The translations under genes were made by a program, and so were the position numbers. From Sphingomonas sp. Leaf32 (GTDB lineage: Bacteria; Pseudomonadota; Alphaproteobacteria; Sphingomonadales; Sphingomonadaceae), in contig NZ_LMLA01000013.1 of assembly GCF_001421765.1 (NCBI RefSeq), positions 62,001 through 126,000 of the forward strand: a DNA stretch of 64,000 nt. Direction: 5' to 3'. A model generated the notes under the pieces. That model was not told the DNA's origin and made no database searches. It was given only the letters and a program-made list of their open reading frames with translations. This document shows, in pieces, positions 8,693 to 17,646 of the stretch (position 1 is its first letter; the number at the start of each line of letters is the position of its first letter).

Positions 8693-9937
8693 TTATCCGA
8701 ACCGGGCAAGATCGAACGGCGACAGGTCGAACGCCGGTGCCTCGCCGTACAGTTCCGCAGCCAATGCTTCGCCGGTCGTCGCGGCCAACGTCAGTCCGAG
8801 ATGCTGGTGTCCGAAGGCATAGGCGACAGGCCCTCGTCGTCCGATCGCGGGCAGATAGTCGGGAAGCGTCGGCCGGGCGCCCATCCATTTCTCGATCGGG
8901 TCGTGGAGGGGCAGGCCCAGCGCGGCGACATGGCTCGACAGCCGATCCCACTTCCGCGGGTCGGGTGGAGTGTCGGTGCGTGCGAATTCGACGATGCTGG
9001 CCGCGCGCAGCCGATCGGCGAAGCGGGTGACGATCATCGATCGATCCTCGAACACCACCGGCGGCTGATCGGCGGGCCAGTCGCCAGGATCGCCCTCGAT
9101 ATGATAGCCGCGTTCGGCGATCAGCGGTGCGGTCATCCCGGCCGATGCGGCAAGCGCCCCCGATGCCGCGCCGGCGGCGATCACCGCTACATCGGCGTCG
9201 AGCGGTCCGCCTTGGGTCAGCGTTACGTGCGCATGACCCTCGCGCGTCACGATCGACCGGGCGAGGTCGTGCACGACCTTCCCTCCGGCCGCGACGAACC
9301 GCGCGACAAGTGCCTCTCCCAGCGCGCCGGTATCGGTGATCTGGCCGCTGCCGAGGAAGCGGATCGCGCCCGCGATCGGCCGGTCGGTCAGGGTCGCGAG
9401 TTGCGCGAGTTCGTCGGGCGTCGCGTCGCGCACTGTTGCCGTGCCGATGTCCGCCGCCATCCATACCGCGCGACCCAATGCCGCGGTCTTCGGCGTTTCC
9501 CACACGACGAAATGCCCGTCGATGCGCAACAGTCCCGGCGAGCCGGCATCCTCCAGCACGCGCTGCCATGCCGGGATCGCGGTTGCCAGCATTGCCGCCA
9601 AGGCCGCCTTGCCCCGCCGGAACCGTGTCGGCCGGGCGGCGCCCAGCAGCCGCAGCGAAAAGGGCAACCAAGCCGCGATCGCCCCCAGCGGAAGCGCCAC
9701 CGCCCCGCCGCGCGAAAACAGCCGGCCCAGGATGCTCGCCACGGTCGCCAGCGACGCCAGCGGCGCTACCTGTTCGACCGCGATATGGCCGGCATTGCCC
9801 CAGGAGGCGCCCCGCCAGGGGGCGTCGGGTGCCACCATCGTCACCTGCGTCCCCCGTCGTTGCAGCGCCAGCGCGACGTTCAGGCCGACGACGCCATTGC
9901 CGATGACGATGGCGGTCCGGGGCGCGTCGACGGTCAC
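8693..9937 (-). CDS. FAD-dependent D-amino-acid (D-4-hydroxyproline) dehydrogenase
   Basis: DadA-like flavoprotein of 414 residues with the N-terminal dinucleotide motif IGNGVVGLNVALALQRRG and later RGYHIEGDP, GARPTLPDYLPAIGR and FGHQHLGLTLA segments typical of D-amino-acid oxidases/dehydrogenases. GTG 9937 overlaps the permease stop as GTGA. Located last in an operon with a hydroxyproline epimerase and a DHDPS-like deaminase, it most likely oxidises cis-4-hydroxy-D-proline to 1-pyrroline-4-hydroxy-2-carboxylate, passing electrons to the respiratory chain. The family call is firm, and the substrate follows from operon composition. D-proline or other D-amino acids are alternatives. Confidence 0.85.
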   Translation of the reverse strand: MTVDAPRTAIVIGNGVVGLNVALALQRRGTQVTMVAPDAPWRGASWGNAGHIAVEQVAPLASLATVASILGRLFSRGGAVALPLGAIAAWLPFSLRLLGAARPTRFRRGKAALAAMLATAIPAWQRVLEDAGSPGLLRIDGHFVVWETPKTAALGRAVWMAADIGTATVRDATPDELAQLATLTDRPIAGAIRFLGSGQITDTGALGEALVARFVAAGGKVVHDLARSIVTREGHAHVTLTQGGPLDADVAVIAAGAASGALAASAGMTAPLIAERGYHIEGDPGDWPADQPPVVFEDRSMIVTRFADRLRAASIVEFARTDTPPDPRKWDRLSSHVAALGLPLHDPIEKWMGARPTLPDYLPAIGRRGPVAYAFGHQHLGLTLAATTGEALAAELYGEAPAFDLSPFDLARFG

Positions 9938-11349
9938 GCGCGCGCCCGCACCAGACTGCGCGCCCGGCCATAGCCGAGATAGAACACCACCCCGACCACG
10001 TTCCACAGCCCGAACCGGACCAGGGTATGCGTCGGCAGGCTGACGAGCAGGTAGATGCATCCGAGGATCGCCAGCGTGCCCACTACGAACGGCGCGGGGC
10101 AGCGGAACACGCGCGGCATGTCGGGCGCCCGCTTGCGCAGCACCATCATGCAGGCCGCGACCGCGATGAAGGCCAGCAGCGTCCCGGCATTGGCCAGTTC
10201 GGCGATCTCGTCGAGGCGGAAGAACCCCGCCACCGCCGCCACGAACACGCCCGTAACCATCGTCACCAACGCGGGCGACCCGGTCCGCGCCGACACCCGG
10301 CTCAACGATCGCGGCAGTAGCCCGTCGCGCGACATGACGAAGAAGATGCGGCTCTGCCCGTACATCATCACCAGGATGACCGAGGGCAGGGCGATCAACG
10401 CCGCCAGCCCGATCGCCCATGCCGCGAAGGGATACTGCAAGGTCCGCAGCACATAGGCCAGCGGCTCGGCGGACTGGCCAAGGTCGATATAGCTGACCGC
10501 CCCGATCGCCGCGACCGCGACGCCCATGTAGATCGCGGTGCACGCCGCCATCGACCCGAGGATGCCGATCGTCAGGTCGCGCCCCGGATTGCGCGCTTCC
10601 TCCGCCGAAGTCGCGACCGCATCGAAGCCGTAAAAGGCGAAGAACACGATCGCCGCCGCCGCCATCACCCCGCGCGTTGCGCCATGTTCGACATGGCTGC
10701 CGAAGCCGTATGGCATGAACGGTTCGAAATTGGCGCCGTTGAACGCGGGCAGTGCGACGACGACGAATACGGCGAGCGCGACCATCTTGATCGCGACCAG
10801 CACGATGTTGAACGTCGCGCTCTCCTTCGTCCCCGCCACCAGCATCGCGGCGATGCCCAGCGCCACCAGCACCGCCGGCAGGTTCACGATTCCCCCGCCA
10901 TGCGGCCCCGACAGCAGCAGCGCGGGCAGATGCACGCCCGCGCTTTCCAGCCATCCGACCAGATAGGCCGACCACCCGACCGCGACGGTCGAACACGCCA
11001 GCGAATATTCGAGGATCAGGCTCCACCCGACGATCCAGGCGACGCTCTCTCCGATCACCGAATAGGTATAGGTATATGCGCTACCCGCGGTCGGGATCAG
11101 CGTCGCCATTTCGGCATAGGCCAGCGCGGCGCACGCGCACACCGCGCCTGCGATCGCGAACGACAGGATGACCGCCGGCCCGGCGCGATCCGCGCCGACG
11201 CCGGTCAGCGTATAGATGCCGGTGCCGACGATCGCGCCGATTCCCAGCGCGATCAGATGCGGCCAGCTGAGCGTCTTGCGCAAGCGGCGATCCGGCTCCG
11301 CATCGCCTACGTCGAGGGGCTTCAACGGCCCCAGAATTCCTCGTGCCAT
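9934..11349 (-). CDS. APC-superfamily amino-acid permease (probable hydroxyproline uptake)
   Basis: Inner-membrane permease of 471 residues with about 12 transmembrane segments. The hallmark first helix reads IALGIGAIVGTGIYTLTG, followed by AYAEMATLIPTAGSAYTY, as in YfnA/CAT-type amino-acid transporters. It lies 30 bases after the epimerase stop and overlaps the dehydrogenase start by 4 bases, so it belongs to the hydroxyproline operon. Hydroxyproline or proline is the likely cargo, by context. Ethanolamine permeases are also APC proteins, but they are a distinct subgroup and the sequence fits the amino-acid type better. Confidence 0.85.
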   Translation of the reverse strand: MARGILGPLKPLDVGDAEPDRRLRKTLSWPHLIALGIGAIVGTGIYTLTGVGADRAGPAVILSFAIAGAVCACAALAYAEMATLIPTAGSAYTYTYSVIGESVAWIVGWSLILEYSLACSTVAVGWSAYLVGWLESAGVHLPALLLSGPHGGGIVNLPAVLVALGIAAMLVAGTKESATFNIVLVAIKMVALAVFVVVALPAFNGANFEPFMPYGFGSHVEHGATRGVMAAAAIVFFAFYGFDAVATSAEEARNPGRDLTIGILGSMAACTAIYMGVAVAAIGAVSYIDLGQSAEPLAYVLRTLQYPFAAWAIGLAALIALPSVILVMMYGQSRIFFVMSRDGLLPRSLSRVSARTGSPALVTMVTGVFVAAVAGFFRLDEIAELANAGTLLAFIAVAACMMVLRKRAPDMPRVFRCPAPFVVGTLAILGCIYLLVSLPTHTLVRFGLWNVVGVVFYLGYGRARSLVRARA

Positions 11350-11379
11350 GTGCCCCTCCCGTTTGTTGTTATTCGACCG

Positions 11380-12375
11380 TCATACCACCGTGAAGCCGGC
11401 GAAGAACGGGTCCTCACGATCGATCCAGATCGTGTTGAAGCCGGTCGCGATCGCCGATCCCTCGATCGCCGGCACGATCGCCGGCTGATCGCCGATCCTC
11501 GTCTCCGCCTCGACCCGCCCGATGAAGCGGCTGCCGATATAGCTTTCATGCACGAACCGGTCGCCGACCGACAGCCGCCCGGTCGCCGTCAGATGGGCGA
11601 GGCGGGCCGAAGTGCCGGTGCCGCACGGACTGCGATCGATCGCGCGTTCGCCGTAGAAGACCGCGTTGCGCCCGTCCGCGCCCTCGCCCCTGGGCTTGTC
11701 GGCCCACAGCACATGGCTGACGCCGCGGATCGTCGGCTCTTGGGGGTGCACCGGTTCATAGACCGCGCGCACCTGCTCGCGGATCGTCCGACTGAGTTCG
11801 ATGATCCGCGCCGCGCCCAGATCGTCCAGCCCGGTATAGGCCCCCTGCGGTTCGACGATCGCGTAATAATTGCCGCCATAGGCGACATCGATCGACAGCG
11901 GACCGAAGCCCGGCACGTCGATCCGAATGCCCTGCGCCGCCAGATAGGCGGGGACGTTGCGGATCTTCACCGACCGGACGCGGTTGCCGTCCGCGACATA
12001 ATCGATGTCGATCACTCCGGCGGGCACCTCGACGCGCAGCCGTCCCGGCTCGCGCGGGGTGATGAGGCCGTTTTCCAGGGCGAAGGTTATCATCCCGATC
12101 GTGCCGTGCCCGCACATCGGCAGGCAGCCCGACGTCTCGATGAACAGGATCGCCGCATCCGCATCGCCGCACGGCGGGTACAGGAACCCGCCCGACATCA
12201 TGTCGTGCCCGCGCGGCTCGAAGCACAATCCGGTGCGGATCCAGTCGAAGCGCGCGAGGAAATCCTGCCGCCGCTCCGCCATGCTGGACCCCCGCAACAG
12301 CGGCGCACCCCCGGTCACCAGGCGGACGGGATTGCCCGCCGTATGGCCGTCGATGCAGAAGAAGGTGTGCCGCAT
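11380..12375 (-). CDS. 4-hydroxyproline 2-epimerase (proline racemase family)
   Basis: Cytoplasmic cofactor-free epimerase of 331 residues that interconverts trans-4-hydroxy-L-proline and cis-4-hydroxy-D-proline. Both catalytic cysteines are visible: Cys88 in MCGHGTIG and Cys251 in SPCGTGTSARLAH. Two cysteines point to an epimerase/racemase rather than a trans-3-hydroxyproline dehydratase, where the second is replaced by Thr. The N-terminal FCIDGHTAGNPVRLV is the family signature. A longer frame exists upstream, but ATG 12375 gives the standard N-terminus and forms TGATG with the stop of the preceding gene. Neighbouring deaminase and dehydrogenase genes support 4-hydroxyproline over proline. 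Confidence 0.9.
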   Translation of the reverse strand: MRHTFFCIDGHTAGNPVRLVTGGAPLLRGSSMAERRQDFLARFDWIRTGLCFEPRGHDMMSGGFLYPPCGDADAAILFIETSGCLPMCGHGTIGMITFALENGLITPREPGRLRVEVPAGVIDIDYVADGNRVRSVKIRNVPAYLAAQGIRIDVPGFGPLSIDVAYGGNYYAIVEPQGAYTGLDDLGAARIIELSRTIREQVRAVYEPVHPQEPTIRGVSHVLWADKPRGEGADGRNAVFYGERAIDRSPCGTGTSARLAHLTATGRLSVGDRFVHESYIGSRFIGRVEAETRIGDQPAIVPAIEGSAIATGFNTIWIDREDPFFAGFTVV

Positions 12376-13304
12376 CAGGCGGCGGCAGCCGAGAGCGACG
12401 CTTCCTTCAGCACCGGCCGCGTCGCCGCGCATTTCTCGACCATGGCGATCACCTCGGCACGCCGCGCGCCTTCCAGCGGCAGGCGGGGCAGGCGGACGCG
12501 TTCCGACCCGCGACCCATGATCTCCTCGGCCAGCTTGATCGACTGCACCAGGTCATGCTCGGCATCGAGATGGAGGAGCGGCATGAACCAGCGATAGATA
12601 CGGCGCGCCTCTTCCCAGTCGCCGCGATAGACGGCGGCGATCAGCGCGACCGATTCCTGCGGGAAGGCGCTGGTCAGGCCCGAAACCCAACCACTCGCGC
12701 CCAGCAACATGCCCTCCAGCGCGACATCGTCCAGACCCGCCATCACGATATAGCGGTCGCCGAAGCGGTTGATGACGTCGGTGAAGCGGCGCGGATCTGG
12801 TGCGCTTTCCTTGACCGCGACGATGTTCTTGACCGGTGCGAGCAGGTCGAGCGTCGCGAAATCCACCGACACGCGGTACGCGGGCGGATTGTTGTACAGC
12901 ATGATCGGCAGGCCGGTCGCTTCCGCGACGGTGCGGAAATGCGTCGCCAGTTCGTTCGGGGTGGGCACATAGACCATCGCCGGCAGCAGCATCAGCGCGT
13001 CGACGCCGATGTCCTCGACCTCCTTCGCGAACGCCGCCGCGCGATGCGTCGTGAACTCCGACACGCCGCAGACCAGCGGCACGCGCCCGCCGACCGCTTC
13101 GACACCGGCGCGCAGCACCGCGTGCTTTTCCGTGACGTCGAGTGAGTTGTTCTCACCGCAGGTGCCGAGCAGGATCAGCCCGTCGACGCCGTCCTCGACC
13201 AATGCGACCAGCCCACGCTGCGTCGCGTCGATGTCGACCGAACCATCCGCCGCAAACTGCGTCGTCGCTGCGGGATATACCCCCGTCCACATGCTCGAAC
13301 TCAT
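12375..13304 (-). CDS. DHDPS-family 1-pyrroline-4-hydroxy-2-carboxylate deaminase
   Basis: A (beta/alpha)8 aldolase-fold enzyme of about 309 residues. It carries the family's LGTCGENNSLDVTEKHAVL segment, the Tyr in LYNNPPAYR and the Schiff-base Lys165 in VAVKES. In hydroxyproline operons this family deaminates 1-pyrroline-4-hydroxy-2-carboxylate to alpha-ketoglutarate semialdehyde. ATG 13304 is chosen over 13331 because the operator palindrome ends one base before 13331 and would leave no leader. A GGAG lies 13 bases upstream of 13304, so the exact start is uncertain. The next enzyme, alpha-ketoglutarate semialdehyde dehydrogenase, is not in this window. It is the first gene of its operon. 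Confidence 0.85.
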   Translation of the reverse strand: MSSSMWTGVYPAATTQFAADGSVDIDATQRGLVALVEDGVDGLILLGTCGENNSLDVTEKHAVLRAGVEAVGGRVPLVCGVSEFTTHRAAAFAKEVEDIGVDALMLLPAMVYVPTPNELATHFRTVAEATGLPIMLYNNPPAYRVSVDFATLDLLAPVKNIVAVKESAPDPRRFTDVINRFGDRYIVMAGLDDVALEGMLLGASGWVSGLTSAFPQESVALIAAVYRGDWEEARRIYRWFMPLLHLDAEHDLVQSIKLAEEIMGRGSERVRLPRLPLEGARRAEVIAMVEKCAATRPVLKEASLSAAAA

Positions 13305-13331
13305 ATTCCAACCATTCTCCAATAGAGCCAT

Positions 13332-13345
13332 TATCGTATACGATA
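13332..13345. promoter_or_regulatory. GTATAC operator, hydroxyproline operon
   Basis: A perfect 14-bp palindrome, TATCGTATACGATA, sits in the 45 bases between the eutC stop and the hydroxyproline operon start. It matches the FadR-subfamily GntR consensus (GT and AC half-sites around a short centre). It is the most symmetrical member of a family of sites found upstream of six other transcription units in this window. Confidence 0.75.
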
Positions 13346-13349
13346 TAAA

Positions 13350-14123
13350 CTAATTGTTGCAAATGAAATCTGTCGCGTCGCGCGGGTGATCCGACTGCCG
13401 CAAATCCTTCAGCGTGACGCCGCTTCCGCCGCGCCTGCGCGCTTCCTGCAATAGCCAGGTGATCGTGTCGCACGCATCGGCGTATGCCAGGCCGCGCGGC
13501 GGTCGGATGTTCGACACGCAGTTGCGTTCGCTGTCGCGGCGGCCGGTCACTGGCGCCCAGGTGAGATAGGCACCGAGGCTGTCAGGCGCGCTGAGGCCGG
13601 GCCGCTCGCCGATCAGCACCAGCACGATTGCGGCGCCCAGCGCTTCGCCGATCGCATCGCCCAGTGCGACCCGTGCCTGTCGCGCGATCACCGGCTCGGC
13701 GATCCGCCAGTCGGACAGCGCCGCCATCACCCCGTTGGCGACCGCTGCACCGTGTGCGTGCAGCGCGGCGGCGGACAGCCCGTCGGCCAGCACGATCGCG
13801 AGGTCGCATCCCGATCCACGCCGCGCAGTCAGTTCTGCCAATGGGACGGGCGCGAGGCTGCGGCCGAGGTCGGGGCGGGTGAGATAGGTCGGGCGATCGG
13901 CGGCGTTGCTGTCCACTACTACCGCCGGTCGCGACAGGGCGGCGGCGACCGCGGCGACATCCAGCGGGGTATGCACCGCGTCGCGCGCGCGGGCATGGTC
14001 GAGCTGGAACGCGAGCATCGGCGCGGTCGCCATCCCCCTTCCAGCCCGGCCCAGTCCGATCCGCGCCTGCGTGCGATAAGGGGACTGCGGGACCGGAGGA
14101 CCCGGCGGCTGATCGTTGCTCAT
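13350..14123 (-). CDS. eutC: Ethanolamine ammonia-lyase small subunit
   Basis: Small subunit (257 residues) of adenosylcobalamin-dependent ethanolamine ammonia-lyase, which converts ethanolamine to acetaldehyde and ammonia in the cytoplasm with EutB. Recognisable segments are RTQARIGLGRAGRG, YLTRPDLGR, IVLADGLSA and VLIGERPGLS, plus CVSNIRPPRGL near the C-terminus. The frame is open far upstream, but ATG 14123 shares ATGA with the eutB stop. It ends only 5 bases before the operator palindrome of the next operon. No other eut genes or microcompartment shell genes are present. Confidence 0.92.
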   Translation of the reverse strand: MSNDQPPGPPVPQSPYRTQARIGLGRAGRGMATAPMLAFQLDHARARDAVHTPLDVAAVAAALSRPAVVVDSNAADRPTYLTRPDLGRSLAPVPLAELTARRGSGCDLAIVLADGLSAAALHAHGAAVANGVMAALSDWRIAEPVIARQARVALGDAIGEALGAAIVLVLIGERPGLSAPDSLGAYLTWAPVTGRRDSERNCVSNIRPPRGLAYADACDTITWLLQEARRRGGSGVTLKDLRQSDHPRDATDFICNN

Positions 14124-15526
14124 GGCTGTCCAGCACCGTCGAACGCCGACAGCAGCGGCAGATGCGCCGCACCCTGCGCCAGTGTCGCGCATGTCGGTGC
14201 TCCGCCCGGTTCGGCCAGCCCCATCGCGCGCAGCCAAGCGGCAAACTCCGGCGCAGGCCCCAGACCGAGCAGGTTTCGTGCGTACAGGGCGTCGTGAAAG
14301 CTGGTCGACTGGTAGTTCAGCATCACATCGTCCGATCCGGGAACGCCCATCACGAAATTGACCCCGGCCACGCCCAGCAGCGTCAGCAGCGTGTCCATAT
14401 CGTCCTGATCCGCCTCGGCATGGTTGGTGTGGCACACGTCCACCCCCATCGGCAGTCCCATCAGCTTGCCGCAGAAATGATCCTCCAGTCCGGCGCGGAC
14501 GATCTGCTTGCCATCGTAGAGATATTCCGGCCCGATGAAACCGACGACGCTGTTGATCAGGAACGGATCGAACGCCCGCGCGACAGCATAGGCGCGTGCC
14601 TCCATCGTCTGTTGATCGACGCCGTGATGGGCGTTCGCCGACAGCGCCGATCCCTGTCCCGTCTCGAAATACATCACCTGCTGCCCGATGCTTCCCCGGT
14701 TCAGCGACCGGGCGGCGTCGTGCCCCTCGGCCAGCAGGGCCAAGGTGATGCCGAACCCGGCATTCGCCGCCTCGGACCCGGCGATCGACTGGAACAGCAG
14801 GTCGACGGGCGCGCCGCGTTCGATCGCGTCGATGCCGGTCGTGATGTGCGACAGGACGCAGCTCTGCGTCGGAATGACATAGCGTTCGCGCACCGCGTCG
14901 ATCAGGTGGAGCAGCTCGGCCATGCCCGCCGGATCGTCGCGCGCCGGATTGATGCCGATCATCGCGTCGCCACAGCCGAGCAGCAGCCCGTCGAGGATCG
15001 CCGCCGCGATACCGCTGGGATCGTCGGTCGGGTGGTTCGGCTGCAGCCGCACGCCCAGCGTTCCCCGCTCGCCCAGTGTGTTGCGGAACCGGCTGACGAC
15101 GCGAATTTTCGCGGCGATGGCGATCAGGTCCTGATTGCGACACAGCTTCGATACCGCCGCCGCCATTTCCGGCGTGATGCCCGGCGACACCGCCAGGATG
15201 GCCGCGCCGTCGGTCTCGTCGGCGAGCAGCCATTCGCGAAACCCGCCGACGCTCAGGTGCCGGACAGGCGCGAATGCCGCCGCATCGTGCCGATCGACGA
15301 TCAGCCGCGTAACCTCGTCTGCTTCATAGGGGATGACGGCATCGGTCAGGAAGGTGGACAGCGCCATGTCGGCCAGCACATACCGCGCCGCAACCCGCTC
15401 CGTCGCATCGCGCGCCGCGATGCCGGCCAGTACGTCGCCCGACCGGAACGGCGACGCCGCTGCCAGCAATTCGCGCAGCCCGGCGAAACGGTAGCGCGTA
15501 CCCAGCAGGTCGATGGCGAGGGTCAT
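14120..15526 (-). CDS. eutB: Ethanolamine ammonia-lyase large subunit
   Basis: Catalytic, B12-binding large subunit of ethanolamine ammonia-lyase, 468 residues, close to the usual length. Diagnostic stretches are LQPNHPTDDPSGIAAAILDG, GDAMIGINPARD, PTQSCVLSHITT, MYFETGQGSALSANAHHG and MGVDVCHTNHAEADQDD. It overlaps the upstream hydrolase stop and the downstream eutC start by 4 bases each. No cobalamin riboswitch was recognised upstream. Its place in an operon with prolyl peptidases is unusual and may indicate an ethanolamine-bearing substrate. Confidence 0.93.
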   Translation of the reverse strand: MTLAIDLLGTRYRFAGLRELLAAASPFRSGDVLAGIAARDATERVAARYVLADMALSTFLTDAVIPYEADEVTRLIVDRHDAAAFAPVRHLSVGGFREWLLADETDGAAILAVSPGITPEMAAAVSKLCRNQDLIAIAAKIRVVSRFRNTLGERGTLGVRLQPNHPTDDPSGIAAAILDGLLLGCGDAMIGINPARDDPAGMAELLHLIDAVRERYVIPTQSCVLSHITTGIDAIERGAPVDLLFQSIAGSEAANAGFGITLALLAEGHDAARSLNRGSIGQQVMYFETGQGSALSANAHHGVDQQTMEARAYAVARAFDPFLINSVVGFIGPEYLYDGKQIVRAGLEDHFCGKLMGLPMGVDVCHTNHAEADQDDMDTLLTLLGVAGVNFVMGVPGSDDVMLNYQSTSFHDALYARNLLGLGPAPEFAAWLRAMGLAEPGGAPTCATLAQGAAHLPLLSAFDGAGQP

Positions 15527-16404
15527 CGGCCGATCGAGGTCAGGAAATCGATCAGCACGGCGAAATATGCCTCCGGTTCCTCGTAGAACGGCATGTGCGA
15601 GCTGTTCGGAAATACGTGGATGCGCGAATTCGGCAGCGCCCGGTGCATCCGTTCCGAACAGGCCGGGGTCAGTTCGTCATACACTCCGGTCAGCACCAGC
15701 GCGGGGGCGGCGATCCGGCCCATTGCGGGGATGCGGTTCCAGTCGGTCATGTTGCCGGTAAAGGTGAACTCGTTGGGTCCCTGCATCGTGTGATACGGGT
15801 CGGTATTCCAGTCGGCCAGCGCCGTGGTCAGCGGTTCGGGCCAGGTCTTGAGACGACAGACGTGGCGATAGTTCAGGATGGTGATCGCCGCCTGATATTC
15901 GGGATGGTCCATCGTCCCCGCCGCTTCGTGCGCGGCCATCATCGTCACCGTTTCGGCACCCAGCCCCAGCTTCAGTCGCTTCAATTCCTCGACCAGATGC
16001 GGAATGTCGCACGCGCCATCGGCCAGGATCAGGCTGGCGACGCGATCGGGATGGGTCAGGGCATATTCGGTGCCGAGCCACGTACCCCAGCTATGGCCGA
16101 GGAAATGGACCCGATCGATCCCGAACGCCGCGCGAACCTCATCCGCCTCCGCCACGTAGCGCGCCAGCGTCCACAGCGCCGGATCGGTCGGCCGGTCGGA
16201 TGCGCCGCAACCGAGCTGATCCCAGGTGACGACGCGGAATCCGGCATCGACCAGCCGGGCGTGCGGCGACCGCAGATACAGGCTGGGCAGGCCTGGCCCG
16301 CCATTGGCGAGCATCATCGTCTCCGGCCCGTCGCCATATCGGTAACCGGTGACGCGGTGGCCGCTCGACAGGAGGATGTCGACGATCTCGGGTTCAGCGG
16401 ACAT
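15523..16404 (-). CDS. Alpha/beta hydrolase, proline-iminopeptidase-like (S33)
   Basis: A 293-residue cytoplasmic alpha/beta hydrolase without a signal peptide. It has the proline-iminopeptidase oxyanion motif NGGPGLPS, WDQLGCGASDRP, nucleophile Ser105 in GHSWGT, an acid in TGVYDELTP and His in NSSHMPFYEEP. Family members release N-terminal proline, some also hydroxyproline, from short peptides. Placed between a peptide-type transporter and downstream of a prolyl S9 peptidase, it probably frees Pro or Hyp from imported peptides. ATGA overlap with eutB. Other esterase or amidase roles cannot be excluded. Confidence 0.8.
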   Translation of the reverse strand: MSAEPEIVDILLSSGHRVTGYRYGDGPETMMLANGGPGLPSLYLRSPHARLVDAGFRVVTWDQLGCGASDRPTDPALWTLARYVAEADEVRAAFGIDRVHFLGHSWGTWLGTEYALTHPDRVASLILADGACDIPHLVEELKRLKLGLGAETVTMMAAHEAAGTMDHPEYQAAITILNYRHVCRLKTWPEPLTTALADWNTDPYHTMQGPNEFTFTGNMTDWNRIPAMGRIAAPALVLTGVYDELTPACSERMHRALPNSRIHVFPNSSHMPFYEEPEAYFAVLIDFLTSIGR

Positions 16405-16410
16405 GCACGG

Positions 16411-17646
16411 TCACTCCGGGGAAAGGACGGGCGCGGGCAGGGGAGGGATCGTCATCGCCCGCCGCCTTGCCCGCCAGAACAGCACGACCGGCAGCAGCAG
16501 CCCGCAGGCGAGCAGCGACGCACCGGCATCGGTCGCCAGCATCGCGTGCAACCCGCCCCGGTCATAGGCCTGCCCGTCCAGCGCCTGCATATAGGCGATC
16601 GGCAGGCAGGTCGCTGCCTGTAGGAACGCGAACTGCGTGGCGGCCAGCGGATTATCCTCGCCGATGCTGCGGAACACGATGGTGCTTTCGACCGCGAACG
16701 CCGCCGCCTGGAACACGTTCTGCCCGAACAGCGCGAGTGCGAACACCGCCGGGACATGGGGCAGGACCGACAACGACAGGGTGAAGCACGCGCCGGTCAC
16801 GCCGATCGCGAGATAGATGAACAGCGGTTCGATCCGCCGCACCAGCGCCGGCACGAACAACGTGCCGATGATCGCCGATCCGGTGACGCCGATCCCGGCC
16901 ACGACCGATACGAAGCGTTCCGACGCACCGAACTCGCCGCCCAACCCGCCCAGGCTGTTGGTCAGCGCAAAGGAGGCGGCGGGCAGGCAGAACAGGAACA
17001 GCGTACGCCGGACGACGGGGCGACGGATCAGCACGCCCAGTTCGTGCAGCAGCGTCGCATAGCTCTCGCGAGCGCTCCGCCGATCGCCCTTGGGGGCCGG
17101 AATCCACGCCAGCAACACCATCGGCAGCGCGATGAACGCGGCGCAGGCCAACGGGCCGATCGTCTCCGGCAGACCCCGCAGCAACGTCATGAACAGGATC
17201 GCACCGATGCCGAACCCGCCGACGTTTCCAACGGTAAACCCCGCCGCGAGCCGCCCTTCCTGACCGGCCGGGACGATCGTCCCCAACCATCCACCCAAGG
17301 CGTTGTAATAGAGATTGGCCGCCAGGAACCCCGTCACCAGCAGCGGGGTCAGGCGTCCGATCGAATCGAGATTGCGCATCACGGCAAAGGCGATGCCGGC
17401 TGCCAGCAAGCCGAACACGATGGCATAGGCCCGGCGGCTGAACCGCACGTCGAGGATCGGCGCGATCAGGAACCCGCAAAAGGTCGGCATCAGCGCCAGC
17501 GCGGTGATCGACGCGATCGTCACCTGCGGCACGCCCCGCGCCGCCAGCAATTGCGGCACGGTCATCAGGCATAGCGCGCCATAGGCCCCGAAGGTCAGGT
17601 TCGCGAGGCCCATCACGGCTACCGGCAGCGTGCGACGGCCGGTCAT
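16411..17646 (-). CDS. MFS transporter (AmpG-like; possible peptide/glycopeptide importer)
   Basis: Integral membrane protein of 411 residues with about 12 hydrophobic helices and MFS signatures such as APILDVRFSRRAYAIVFGLL and the LYYNALGGWLG segment. The overall pattern resembles the AmpG/PAT branch, which imports acetyl-CoA or muropeptides, but the resemblance is moderate. ATG 17646 overlaps the S9 peptidase stop (ATGA), and 6 bases separate its stop from the next gene. Sitting between a periplasmic prolyl peptidase and a cytoplasmic iminopeptidase, it is a natural candidate for carrying Pro/Hyp-containing di- or tripeptides. That cargo is inference. Confidence 0.75.
   Translation of the reverse strand: MTGRRTLPVAVMGLANLTFGAYGALCLMTVPQLLAARGVPQVTIASITALALMPTFCGFLIAPILDVRFSRRAYAIVFGLLAAGIAFAVMRNLDSIGRLTPLLVTGFLAANLYYNALGGWLGTIVPAGQEGRLAAGFTVGNVGGFGIGAILFMTLLRGLPETIGPLACAAFIALPMVLLAWIPAPKGDRRSARESYATLLHELGVLIRRPVVRRTLFLFCLPAASFALTNSLGGLGGEFGASERFVSVVAGIGVTGSAIIGTLFVPALVRRIEPLFIYLAIGVTGACFTLSLSVLPHVPAVFALALFGQNVFQAAAFAVESTIVFRSIGEDNPLAATQFAFLQAATCLPIAYMQALDGQAYDRGGLHAMLATDAGASLLACGLLLPVVLFWRARRRAMTIPPLPAPVLSPE

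Noticed and set aside
10684-12597. Plus-strand 637-codon frame across the permease and epimerase
   Set aside because: Shadow frame of the hydroxyproline operon; composition is Arg/Asp/Gln-rich and no motif is present.
13350-15233. A 627-codon frame including eutC with a long N-terminal extension
   Set aside because: The extension is an out-of-frame reading of eutB; the true start is ATG 14123 overlapping the eutB stop.
14162-15586. Plus-strand 474-codon frame opposite eutB
   Set aside because: Antisense shadow of a recognisable gene; no ribosome-binding site or family resemblance.
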